Positions 24,401 through 35,000 of a DNA stretch of 64,000 bases are shown here, in pieces. The notes under the pieces are model-generated. The model was not told the origin of the DNA, ran no database searches, and saw only the letters and a list, made by a program, of their open reading frames with translations. The DNA is from Atkinsonella hypoxylon. Taxonomy: Eukaryota; Ascomycota; Sordariomycetes; Hypocreales; Clavicipitaceae. Where the stretch lies: NCBI GenBank assembly GCA_000729835.1, contig JFHB01000069.1:62001-126000 (forward strand), in the 5' to 3' direction. The number at the start of each line of letters is the position of its first letter. Position 1 is the stretch's first letter. Position numbers and translations under genes: made by a program.

Positions 24401-24916
24401 CACCGCCCAGACTTTTTAAAGGAGACCTCACAGCGCACGTCGAGTGTACAACTAGTTATGTCTCATTTAAAAGTTGCATCTTGATAAGCCACCTGCCGCA
24501 CGATTGTGCTGCGCTTAGGTGCAATATTCAAGAAGAGAATGAATTGTGATTGACTTGACTGGATAGTACACTAGGTACAAAAGAGATCAAGGCGGATTTT
24601 CCCACTCATTTTATAGAGAAAATGCAACAGAAAGTGGCGTGGTCAATTACATCATGACTCGCGCTACTCTTGATGTCTTCCGAGTCCTCCGAGCTTGCAG
24701 CTTGACGCCGCAACACCACCGCACTTTTTCCACAAGTTGTCGATGCTGTCATCGTTCTTGTGCAACATACTTGAAGATGCCTTGGTTCAATTGATCAACA
24801 ACATCTTTTCTGATTCTGGTATTTCTCTAGCCAGCAGCACCTGAATTTCTGGATTATCAAGCTTCCACTTCCATTTTCACAAGTATCACAACAACTCAAA
24901 GCCGCGACCGTCCACG
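21481..24916. other. 3.4 kb gene-poor region with palindromes
   Basis: Upstream DNA of both the casein kinase (to the left) and the aldo/keto reductase (to the right). The first 900 bases are probably the kinase promoter and leader. Elsewhere I find no protein-like frame. It contains a CAG run (about 22689-22711), an 18-bp perfect palindrome at 22738-22755, an 8-bp inverted repeat at 23043-23059 and a hairpin at 23647-23666. A T tract near 23884-23910 is also present. Confidence 0.5.
22738..22755. promoter_or_regulatory. 18-bp perfect palindrome, possible dimeric protein site
   Basis: AGTGTCTGG followed directly by CCAGACACT, perfectly self-complementary. The core TCTGGCCAGA also occurs, nearly intact, just upstream (CTCTGGCCAGAG). 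It lies in intergenic DNA 1.26 kb upstream of the casein kinase start. Function as an operator is inference only. Confidence 0.4.
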
Positions 24917-26145
24917 ATGTCTAAGCCAGAGGATATGCCGCCGATGACGTATCGGTTTCTCGGTCGCTCGGGTCTTCAGGTTTCTTCCATTTCGCTGGGT
25001 GGTTGGCTCACCTATGGTGGTCATGTCGACAGAGGTAGGCTCTGAGTATACCAGATGTCCATAGAGGAGCAAAGGGAGGAGGGTCAAAGACGCGGTAACT
25101 GATTGTTTCTTAGAGGGCACGTATGCTTGCATGAAGGCGGCATATGATTGTGGTGTCAACTTTTTCGACTGTGCAGAGGTCTACTCTGACGGCGAGTCGG
25201 AGATTGCCATGGGAGAAGCCATAAAGAAGTTTAATTGGAAACGAAATGATCTCGTCATTTCGACCAAGGTGAGGGAGCTAGCTCTTCCCACGACAATCTC
25301 GCATGCTGCGCAAATGTCCCTTTCAAGGCAACAGATATATCAGAAGCAGCTGAGTTTTTAACGACGAGCTTTGGCAGATCTACTGGGGCCACGCATTTGG
25401 CGAGAACATTGTCAACAATCAGGGTCTCTCGCGAAAGCACATCATTGAAGGCCTCAATGCCTCCCTCAAGCGCATGAACCTCGACTACGTCGACATCGTC
25501 TTCGCCCACCGACCCGATCGCCAGACGCCCATGGAAGAAACCGTCCGAGCCTTCAACCACATCATTGACCAGGGCAAGGCGTTCTACTGGGGCACATCTG
25601 ATTGGAACGCCGACGAAATCGCCCAGGCGTGGCGATACGCTGACAAGCTGGGCCTTATTGGCCCCATCACCGAGCAACCCGCGTACAATATGCTGCAGCG
25701 CGAGAAGGTGGAGACGGAATATGCCCATCTATACCGCGAACACAATCTAGGACTGACGGTCTGGTCGCCCTTGCGTCAGGGAATTCTGTCAGGCAAGTAC
25801 AAGGACGGTATCCCCGAGGACTCGCGGTTTGCCCAGACGAGCGTCGACTTCGTCCAGGGATACTGGAAGCGCACCACCAAGGATATGTGGAACGACCTCA
25901 TCGAGCAGGTCAATAAGCTGCAGCCCATTGCAGATAAACTCGGCATCAAGATGAGCACATTGGCGCTGGCGTGGGTGTTGAAGAATCCTAATGTGAGCAC
26001 GGCAATTACAGGTGCGAGCCGGGTGGAACAGGTGTATGAGAATTGCAGGGCCGTCGCGGCGGTGGACAAGTTGACGCCCAAGATCATGAAAGAGATTGAT
26101 GAGGTGCTAAACAACAAGCCCCCTGCTATTATGATGAGATGCTAG
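24917..26145 (+). CDS. aldo/keto reductase, Kv-channel beta-subunit-like (AKR6 type)
   Basis: Exons 24917-25034, 25114-25268 and 25378-26145 give 346 residues. The product begins MSKPEDMPPMTYRFLGRSGL. Family features in order: GVNFFDCAEVYSDGESE (Asp and Tyr of the catalytic tetrad), VISTKIYWG (Lys), DIVFAHRPD (His), and WGTSDWNADEI. These are followed by VWSPLRQGILSGKY and ITGASRVEQVYENC, the NADP(H)-binding side of the TIM barrel. It resembles the potassium-channel beta-subunit/AKR6 group, which act as NADPH-dependent aldehyde reductases; the fungal substrate is unknown. The intron sites are standard GT-AG. It lies head to tail with the nitronate monooxygenase gene, 431 bp apart. Confidence 0.93.
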
Positions 26146-26576
26146 GTGTATATAGGGGCAAGAGAGAGAGAGAGAGAATTGTGTGTGTGGGGTGTGTGTG
26201 GCCACGTCGATTGGTCGAATGATAGGTAGACGTAAACGCAGATGTCGACAGCACAAAGCATGTCATGATTACGACGTTGTCTGTACATATCGTACGATCT
26301 CAACCTGCCTCATGACCCATCTTCTCCTCTTCATCCTGAGTGCAACTCCACGTTACACAACACTCTTGGCCAGCGTCACGAAACAACCGTCGACTACCCC
26401 ACTTGCTTACTTGCTTACTTGATGCAGCACAATGCAACATACCTCTTAAACCATCTATCATCCCTCGGATCTCGCAAAGAAAAAAAAAAAAAGAAAATCA
26501 ATCCATCAGAATCCGTCAAACATTTAAAAACCTCCCATCAACAAACCGAGTCAACTTGCCATTTCCGCCAGCCAAC
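26146..26576 (+). promoter_or_regulatory. spacer and upstream region of the nitronate monooxygenase gene
   Basis: 431 bp with a GA/GT simple-sequence stretch (about 26161-26200), then C/T-rich and A-rich DNA leading to the next start. An A tract lies about 100 bp before the start codon. No clear TATA box was identified. Confidence 0.5.
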
Positions 26577-28066
26577 ATGCCGCCCGCCAACCTCCAAAAA
26601 TGGTTCCCATGGACCACAACCCCCCTCATCTGCAACGGGCCGATGATCAACGTCGCAACCCCCAGACTAGCCACTGAGGTAACCAAAGCAGGCGGACTCG
26701 GTACATGACGAACCCATCTCATCTGAATCAAATAGAACTAAATCGGTTTCTAATTTCTTCCTATTTTAATTTTTTTTTCTTTTTTAAAAAAAAAACCAGG
26801 CTTCGTCGCATCCATCTTCGACGCAACGCCCTCATCGGCACATCTCACCGCGCTCACAAACGACCTGACCGAGGCGCAAAAGCTCCTGGGGTCCACGACG
26901 GGCCTCATCAACGTGGGCGTAAGCTTCATCACAGGCCACGAGAGCATCACGCTCTTCAGCGAGACGGCGCTCCCGGTGCTGTCCAGGCTGCGCCCTGCTG
27001 CGCTATGGCTCTTCGCGCCAGACGGCCAGGTGAGGCCGCATTCGGCCATCATCAAGGCCGTCAAGAGCCTTGATCCCGCGCCGCGGGTCTTCGTGCAGGT
27101 TGGCAATGTCGCGGCCGCGAGGGAGGCCGTCGTCGACGGGGCAGACGCGCTGGTCTGCCAGGGTATAGATGCCGGAGGCCACCAGTTTAGAAGGGGGATG
27201 GGGGTCGTGAGTTTTGTGCCCGAGGTGAGGGACTTGGTTGAGGGGGAGTTTGCGGACAGGGAGGTTGCTGTTCTGGGGGCCGGGGGCATCGCTGATGAGA
27301 GGGGGGTTGCTGCTGCGATGGTGTTGGGTTCGTTTGTCTCGAGTCCTCGAGTACAAAGATGCGTTTTTGACTGGTTTTGCTGATCTTGATATAGGCGCGG
27401 ACGGCGTTGTCATGGGCACGAGGGTAATGTTCCTTTCTTTTTTTTTTTTTTTTTTTTTCATTTCCATCCTTCTATCATCCCTTTTGGTTTAACTCTGGTT
27501 CTATCTAACATGTGCTTTTGGATATCAAAGTTCACTGTTGCCGAGGAATCGTGCTATCCTGAGTTTCGGAAGAAGCTCGTTTTGAGCACCGTCGACGGCG
27601 GCTCATCTACGCTGAAGTGAGTGTCCTTTTATTCTACCCTATTCTGCTTTTCACCATGCTAGAGCCTTCACACTGACCACGTTGCGACTTATTTGTCTGT
27701 CCGCCAGGTCGCCGTTCAACGACCAGGTCAGCAACCTCAGTTTATGGGGGCCCCTGTACGACGGTCGAGCCATCATGAGTACTATCCATGAGAAGTTCCT
27801 GGGCGGTGCTACTGTTCAGGAGCTGCAGAAGACCTTGAAAGAGGAGTATCCTGCTGATGAGGCCGCGAAGCTTGTTAGCACTTGGGCGTAAGTATCCTCC
27901 GTCTTCCTTGCCATTGGGAGCATGGTCGATGGCTGATGTTTTGATGTGATCTTGTAGCGGCACTGCGATCGGACTCGTCAAGCGGGTCCAGCCGGCGGGC
28001 GAGATTGTCACCGAAGTGCGTGAAGGTGCCAAGAAGAGGCTTCGCCAACTGGCGGGAAAGTTGTAG
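26577..28066 (+). CDS. nitronate monooxygenase (2-nitropropane dioxygenase family)
   Basis: Six exons (26577-26700, 26800-27327, 27395-27423, 27531-27616, 27708-27887, 27958-28066) give 351 residues. The N-terminus TPLICNGPMINVATPRLATE is the family's FMN-binding start. GADALVCQGIDAGGHQFRRG carries the active-site His, and VLGAGGIADERGV plus LGADGVVMGTRF bind the FMN phosphate. Such enzymes oxidise alkyl nitronates, for example propionate-3-nitronate, with FMN. Exon 3 is only 29 nt. Intron 1 has a run of T then A directly before its CAG acceptor, and intron 3 has an 18-nt T run, so automated gene callers may fail here. It is convergent with the SCP2 gene. Confidence 0.92.
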
Positions 28067-28350
28067 AAGGGGGTCTGTCAACCTGATTGACGATCTGGTC
28101 AGGAAGCATTATATGGCGAACTGTGGTCACCACAATGGCATCTCCATATAAAGTACACTCTAACAAAGAGATCAATTTCAACAATGGCACTGGTGTTTCG
28201 TTCAAGCTCGTCATGAAGCACATGTACAAAAACGAGATGATTTACCCCCCGTTGCATTATGTTACATAAAGAGCATCCTTTTTCCAATATGGCTCTCTCC
28301 TCCTCTTCCCCACAACATACTGTTATCGGCCCAAAATTCCCCATACCACT

Positions 28351-29047
28351 CTACAGGTTGGCCTTGGACTTGGCCTTCTTCATAATGGGGTCCAGCTTGG
28401 TGGCCTTCATGATGTCGCCCTTGACCTTGAGCTTGCCGGACATGAAGAGACGCTGGGGGTTGGCAGAGCCCTCGACGAGCTTGCCGAAGTCCTCATCGGA
28501 GAGCAGGAGGGTGACTTGTACAATTTCAGCATTGTTTTTTTCTTCTCTTTTCATCGTAGATAGTCAAGGGGTTAATGAACACTCACCAGTGGGCTTGCCG
28601 GTACCCTTGCCAACACGGCCAGACTCCTTGAGGTCAACGTGCCAGCTCTCCGTCTGGCCAGCCTTGTTCTTGAGGGTGAAGGCAAAGACACCGTTGGCCT
28701 GTTTAATGGCGTCCTTGCGCTCGCTCTCGGAGCCGGCGAGAACGCTGTCGATGACGTCGAACGCAGCGGAGGAAGGGAACTTCTCTATATATGAACCAGC
28801 GAGTTAGTGGCCAGGCTGAGACGTAAAACCAATTCGAGATGTGCAAAATTCTCCGCTAGCCGGGCTCCTTTCTTCAGAAAAGCTCTATAGCGACATTCCA
28901 CCACCACTCCTTCCCCATGGTAATGGAAACTTTGTCTTCCAAGGGAATATTCTTTTCTTCCGGTTCGTCGCAGAGCATGCGAAGGACATTTTTCCTCCTT
29001 TCGGCAACCCAGAATGGAGCAAGTTACGCACCGTCAGCGAAACCCAT
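28351..29047 (-). CDS. SCP2 sterol-carrier/lipid-transfer domain protein
   Basis: Exons 29047-29032, 28784-28587 and 28514-28351 give 125 residues; exon 1 codes only MGFAD and part of the next codon. The protein is a single SCP2 fold: EKFPSSAAFDVIDSVLAG, then VFAFTLKNKAGQTESWHVDL, then VTLLLSDEDFGKLVEGSANP and LFMSGKLKVKGDIMKATKLD. The family binds acyl-CoA and sterols, usually inside peroxisomes. The C-terminus is KSKANL: not a canonical SKL signal, but identical in its last four residues to the weak peroxisomal signal KANL of mammalian catalase. Peroxisomal location is therefore likely but not certain. It is convergent with the nitronate monooxygenase gene (284 bp between stops). Confidence 0.93.
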
Positions 29048-30312
29048 TTTGATGGATGAGGTGGGCGAGTATGTGGGGAGTAGTTGGTGATTTGAATTGA
29101 GGAGAGAAATGATGTGCTTTGCCAAGAGATTGGAGAATTTTCTTTGAAGGGGAGAAGGAAGGGGGCGGAGGAGGGGGGAAGAGAGCAATTGAAGTAGCTG
29201 GGTTGATTTAAATGTAGGCGCACGCGGATTCGGCTAGATTGGAGTCAAGTGATTGGCTGTGGGAGAAGGCATGCACCTTCCTTGGATGTGAAAGCAGACG
29301 CCGCATGTGATGGTTACCTCGGCCTGACATCATGTGCTGGGGCTGGCCTGGACGCAGGACTGGTTGGGCGCTGTTTTGCAGTGCCTTACCTTTGCACTGG
29401 GGAAGAGGGACGAAACGGCGAAGGCAATTGGACTGGGCGCTGAAGACTGGAGAACTGCGGATCGGGGAACTCGGCAGCTTGGAACGGGGGCGGGGGCGCC
29501 CCCGGCCTTGGTGCTTGGTCGGGGCACCCCCGGGACTCGAAGCCAAGCCAGTCGCTTTCCGCACCTATTCGCGACGTGCAAACGAGGCTGGGCCAGGCTG
29601 CACGGCAGAGAAGGCGGCTATCATTATGGTCCTCGGCACAGCTGGCATGTCTGGCAGACTCCCCCCTCACTCAACCCCAGCCTGCCCGCGTGGATAGCCG
29701 AACGGTCTACCTAGGTGCCCCGGCGGGAAGGCACGACCCCTAGATAATATTGGACTCCTGGGTTGGGGTCTTTCCACTTCCGAACCAGTACGGGATTTGC
29801 GTCAAACATTACATTGTCTGGTATTCAGTATTACCCAGGCTTGCTCTGCCCAGCGCCGAAACCGAGCCACATGGAACATGACTGCACTCCGACAAGACAA
29901 AAGTCATATCGACCCAGACGGATACATTTTAGAACATGTCATCGTATCTGATAATAATACAGACTTCCACTGCGCGCCCAGCTTCTTCTTGTTGGAAATC
30001 GGTGCGACCTTTTTTTGCGAACTCAATTCTCACGTACGCTGTCTCCTGTGAACTCTAATTGATGATGGTACGTCAGATCCTGAAATTCCCTTATTCCACA
30101 ACATATGCAAGAAATAGAATGAGCTTTTGGTCCAGTGTACGGTGAAATGCGTTTTCGTATTCATACATCAGAGACAGGCAGTCGATGCCCTTTTCATCCG
30201 GTTCGTCTGATCTGTGCGCCGATGCGTCGTATGCATGCCAGTCATGCGCTGCGAGTCGAACCTCGCTTATCACAAAAGAAATCTAAGCCGGCGCTCTTCT
30301 TTCTCGATAGAA
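29048..30312. other. intergenic region upstream of the SCP2 gene
   Basis: 1.27 kb holding the SCP2 promoter and the 3' region of the LETM1-like gene. The middle is GC-rich; an ACCTAGGT palindrome lies at 29709-29716. No convincing coding frame. A T-arm-like word on the minus strand near 30250 was considered as tRNA and rejected. Confidence 0.5.
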
Positions 30313-31565
30313 TTACAACTCCCAGTCCGGAGCCGCAAAGTCTCGCTGCTGGGGCCAATGCTCCGGTCTGCAAGTCAATATTGTTAGTACTCTCAATTAA
30401 ACTCCGCATCAACCGGTAGAAACAAGCACTCTCGGTTCAGTGCCTCAAGCATGGAACACGTCGTAAAGATACCTCAGCGCAAAAATGGAAAAAGGGGGGC
30501 AAGGAAGAAAGAAGAAGCAAAACATGGCAAAAGCCCAACTCACCTCGTCAACATTAACGTAGCCATCCGCCTCCTCCTCTCCGAGATATCCTCCGCAGCC
30601 GTCAACCGAAGCCAATCCCCCAACCAGCTCCTCAAGTCCGTCTCGCTCCTCCCCAGAACATCAATTCCTCGCTCCGCGCATGCGATGCGCAGCTCTTCCA
30701 CCTCCAAGCCCATCGGTCCGCCATCCTCAATGATATTCTTATCATCGCCCTCCAGGAATGCCATCCGAAGCCGTCCCTTGATCTGCCACAAGCCAGGCGG
30801 TGTAAACCCCAGGCGATCCCACATCATACCTGACAAATTTAAGCTCCTCAGGGCATGCTTCCTCGCCACAGCCGGGCTAATACGAGGACTAAGTACCCCG
30901 TGAGGAAACTGCGTCTCCAGCTCATCAAAGGCTGCCCTGCGGCGCTGCTCAGCCTTTTCAAGACTAGAGTAAATTTGCTTTGGTATGCGGCACGTGTAAG
31001 GCACAACGCCGTCAACGTAAATAACTGCCAGGGCGGTAAACTCCCCTATAACAAGTAGCATGAGTCCGAAAAGCGGCAGCCGGAGCATATCGTGCCGAAC
31101 TCGCCAGAGGAGTACCCAGTCTGCGCGGGAGAAGGTTTTGGGAACGTAGTACGGTTTCCAGATCGAAGGGCGATCGTCAGCAGGTGTTTTTTCGAGCTTC
31201 TCCTTCAGGAGCCGTCGATTGGCTAGGACTGCCTTCAGACCCTCTTTGTAGAAGCGTAAATAGCCCTTTCCGAGCTGGAAGAGGTATTGGAACGTCGAAT
31301 CTGTTGAGCTTCGCTGCGGGACGTCGAGAAAGGGTGGCCGAGTTGACGCAGGTGGGTTGAGAAGCGGGCTTTTGGCAATTCGCGTCTCGCGGAGACTACT
31401 AGAGGTCGTACCGTGAACTTGGCGACGCTGCTGACCAAGGAGGACGATCGAATTGTGAGAACATTGGAAATATAGTTTGGGGAATGAGTGCTGGGAGACG
31501 AGGCAGCTTGTGCGAGAGGCCGCGCAGCGCTGCCAAGGAATCTGCGCACTCACGACGCTGGCCAT
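30313..31565 (-). CDS. LETM1-like mitochondrial inner-membrane protein
   Basis: Exons 31565-30544 and 30367-30313 give 358 residues. The intron was placed because the unspliced frame stops inside a GTGAGT donor, while splicing extends it to RPEHWPQQRDFAAPDWEL. A basic, Ser/Arg-rich N-terminus looks like a mitochondrial presequence. One membrane segment (LFGLMLLVIGEFTALAVIYV) is followed by the LETM1 ribosome-binding-like domain (PYTCRIPKQIYSSLEKAEQR, then LSLRSLNLSG-type helices). It is shorter than Mdm38/LETM1 and belongs to a related fungal group. Known relatives act in mitochondrial K+/H+ exchange and membrane insertion of translation products. An ATG at 31748 in the same frame exists, but the mitochondrial-type start MASVVSAQIPW is preferred. 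Confidence 0.85.
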
Positions 31566-32044
31566 TTTGTGCGTGTGTGTGTGTTTTGCGAGAAGTGAAT
31601 TTTTGTACGAAATTTGGAGTATAACGTCGTCTCCAACATTGGCCATGGCTAGAAAGATATGATTGGCTGGGTGTGGGCCGATGCTAGCTTGGGAAGTGTG
31701 AACGGAGTCTCGTCCGAGGGCAGATTGATACTGATGATGTCTTGTCATTTCGTCGCCTCTTAAAAGAATAATCTATGAGCTAGATGTGAAGCATTGTGTG
31801 TATTGTGGGCGGCAAATGAGTCCTAACCGGTTAGACCATCGGCGGATTATTTCTTGCTCCAGTGGTTGCTACGGAATAACTAATAATATTAATACCACAA
31901 CTTGCCGAAAATATGAAAAACCCCGCTGGGCCCTTTTCTCTTATATTTTTGCTTGGTTGTTTCAAGTTGTAGTGATCGGGTCACGAGGCAGGGAATCCTA
32001 TTTTATGAGTTACACAATCAGTGCATTTATAAACAACTTGTTGC
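31566..32044 (-). promoter_or_regulatory. upstream region of the LETM1-like gene
   Basis: 479 bp between the LETM1-like start and the end of the giant helicase/AAA gene, both on the minus strand. It contains a short GTGT run (about 31570-31584) and AT-rich DNA. No clear element was found. Confidence 0.45.
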
Positions 32045-35000
32045 CTACAGTGTGCCCAATTCCCCGTCAGACATCCAATGCGAGCCACCAGCACATCTAT
32101 ACCCGCCCGTCTGCTTGATCCAATGATAACCCGCAGGACATGACCCTAAGGCCATCAACTTGGCCTTTTTGGCCTCTTCCTCTTTTCTGCGCTTCTCTTC
32201 TTCTAGCACTTGTTTTACGATACGGTCCCGATCAGAGCCGCTGGCCGACTTATGCGCCTCCTTCAGATTTCGATATTCTGTCTCCCTGCGCTGCTCCTCA
32301 GCCGTATCACGCTCAAGTTGCTCCCAGACCTCATCGCTGACGCCGGCGTCCCGAATTCCTAAGAGGGATGCTGCCGACTCTCCGGGACCAGATTCGTCTT
32401 CCACCATTGGTTGAGTCTCTTCTGTTACCTGTGTTTGTTGGATATCGGAGGATGTGCGAGTCACAATGGTGGACGGTTGAGGTGGAGGTTGAGGTTGTAG
32501 TTGTAGGTTCGTCATTAGCGAATCCAGAGTTTTGGGAATGACGCTGTGCTTCTCTCTCCCCGATCTCTCCATGAGCATCCTCTGAAGCTCCTGGCTGACA
32601 TGATTTTCTTCAAGCTTCAGAAATTCCTCGGAGAGATCTATGCCTCGAAAGATGTTCTTGGCGAGCTGCTTCACGTCTCTTGCGCTGGCAAATCCTTCAA
32701 CAGCTGCTAGCCGCCGAAACAGACACAGAATATCCTTCTCAAACAATTCAGATGGCTGCTGTAAGCACAATATGTCGAACGATTTTCCCCTCTTCTCTAC
32801 CTCTGTCTTCTTCTTGATGAGCAGCCTCGTGAGGAGTTTGAGGCAATCCTCTGCGCTCAGTGGATCAAAGTCAACTGTCTCAGGGAAGCGACTCGTCATA
32901 CCAAGGTTGACCGATAGCAGCTGGTTGATGTCATCGGTGTAGCCTGCCAAGATGATGATAAGCTTCCCCTTGTACTTTTCTTTGGTGATTGAATCGACTA
33001 GTTCATCAACCGCCTCTTTTGCGAAACCTGTTCCGCCAAGACGATAAGCTTCATCGATGAACAAGACTTTTCCGAGAGCACTGTCCAAGAGCTTCTGGAC
33101 TTTTGGCCCTGTCTGGCCAACATACTGACCGATGAGGTCCGTCGCTGAGCATTCGACGACACTGGCCGCACTTAGGAATCCCATATCGTAGTAGACCTTG
33201 CCCATCTTTCTGGCAGTTGTTGTCTTGCCTGTGCCAGGAGGGCCCCGGAACAGAAAGTTAAATGGAATCTCGTCACTGATATCCATGTCAAGGCTTTTCA
33301 ATTGCTTCACTCGATCTTGTATGCCACGGAGAAGCGCAATGACGTTCTCGCGGCCAACATCGTCTGCGAAAAGCTTCTGGACATCCGTACCCCCAACACT
33401 TGCGCGATCAAAGTTCTCGTCAAAGTCGATTGCTTCGAGCTGGTTTCGCTTTACAATTCCGGCAGATGAACGTCTTTGATAGGAAATTTTCACCTTTGTC
33501 AAGAGGTTGTCTATGGCGCCGGCGTTGCCAAAGTTTGGGCGGTTTCGTTCGCGCCTAAGAATGTCCAGCGCAACCCGTTTGGCCTGTCCGGTGGCATTGA
33601 ATCCGGAGTCTTTCAGTTTGAGGTCCAGTATCTGTTGAAGGGCTTCATCGTCAAAGTCTTGGAATATAAATGGTGAGTCGATGGCAAAGCGACGGCTGAG
33701 CCCGGGATTGACGTTTTGGAACATTGTTTCCATCTGATCCTTGTATCCCAAAAGGATAACACATCGGTCTTCTCCAGGCACGTTTTGAACTTCAGCTACA
33801 ATCGTGTCCACAACAGCAGACCTGAAGGGGTCGGCGACAGGGCCACTATCGTTGCTGCCGACATGCAACCCGTATGCCTCGTCGATGACGAGAACTTTAC
33901 CAACCGTGGAGGCTAGGATGCCTTTAGTTTGGGCCTCACTCTGCCCCAGTGCAGATCCGATAAAGTCAGCAGGAGTCTTGATCACCAACTCGCCATTTGT
34001 TAAAAGGCCCAGAGCTGCCAGAATGTCCCCATATAGTTTGGCAACTGTCGTCTTGCCTGTCCCCGGCGATCCGAGGAAAACGCGGTTGAGGGAGAAAACC
34101 ATAAGAGGCTCCTCTGCCAACTCCCTCTCGTAGTTTGTTGTCAGCGAGTCCAACAAAACTTTGACCTCCTGCTTAACTTCGCGAAGTCCGATCATCTCAT
34201 TCAACTTGCGCCACGATTTGCAGCTATGAAGAGCTGCCGATGGCTCTGGGCCAATGATATCTTCCTTCGTGAAAAAGCAGTCGTCCGGATTGCCCCCCGA
34301 TTGGCGTTCTCGTCGCAGGCGATTGGCCTGCCTCTTCTCAATTCGCGTCAAGGCGTTCTCGACGGCGCGTGCATTGCCAAATCCCTCGTTGCCCCGGCCG
34401 CGACCAACTCGTCGGGCAGCAATCCGGAAATAGAGACCATCGGAGTCTCCTTCAATTCTTACCCTCCCGTTGAATTTTCTGTCCACCTGGCGCTGCAAGA
34501 TATCCAGTAGCTCCTCATCTGAATAATCCTGGAACTTCATTTCGATAGGAAACCGACTGGGAAAGCCAGGGTTGTGAGCGAAAAAGGTTTCCATCTGCTT
34601 AGAATAGCCTGCGATGACGAAGACGACTTTACCACGAAGATTCTCTACCTCGGCAAGTATAAAATCCAGAACGGCCTTGCCTCCGGGACTATTTCCTGAA
34701 GACAGCTGGTAGGCCTCGTCAATAAAGAGTACGCCTCCTCCGTCGTTCTGTAGCTCTTCTAGTAATTTTTCGCAGCCGGATACACCACCATTTGCTAGCT
34801 TGGAGCCCGTAGTTTCTTTGAAGCCCTTACCGGGGATAACGCCAGTCCATGCCAGAAATCTCCCCCACAAACGAGCAACAGTTGTTTTGCCTGGGCTTGT
34901 CAGTACAACTATCAAGGACCATGTCGTGGAATGGACGATTTACCTGTTCCTGGATTACCCAGTAATGAGCAGCTCAATCTCTCCGTAGACAAAGATACCT

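Noticed and set aside
30230..30290. tRNA-like T-arm (GAGGTTCGACTC on the minus strand)
   Set aside because: The loop length is wrong, and there is no matching acceptor stem, D-arm or anticodon arm at the right distance.
31566..31748. Longer N-terminus for the LETM1-like protein from an upstream ATG
   Set aside because: It would bury the mitochondrial-type start MASVVSAQ and adds sequence that does not resemble a targeting signal.
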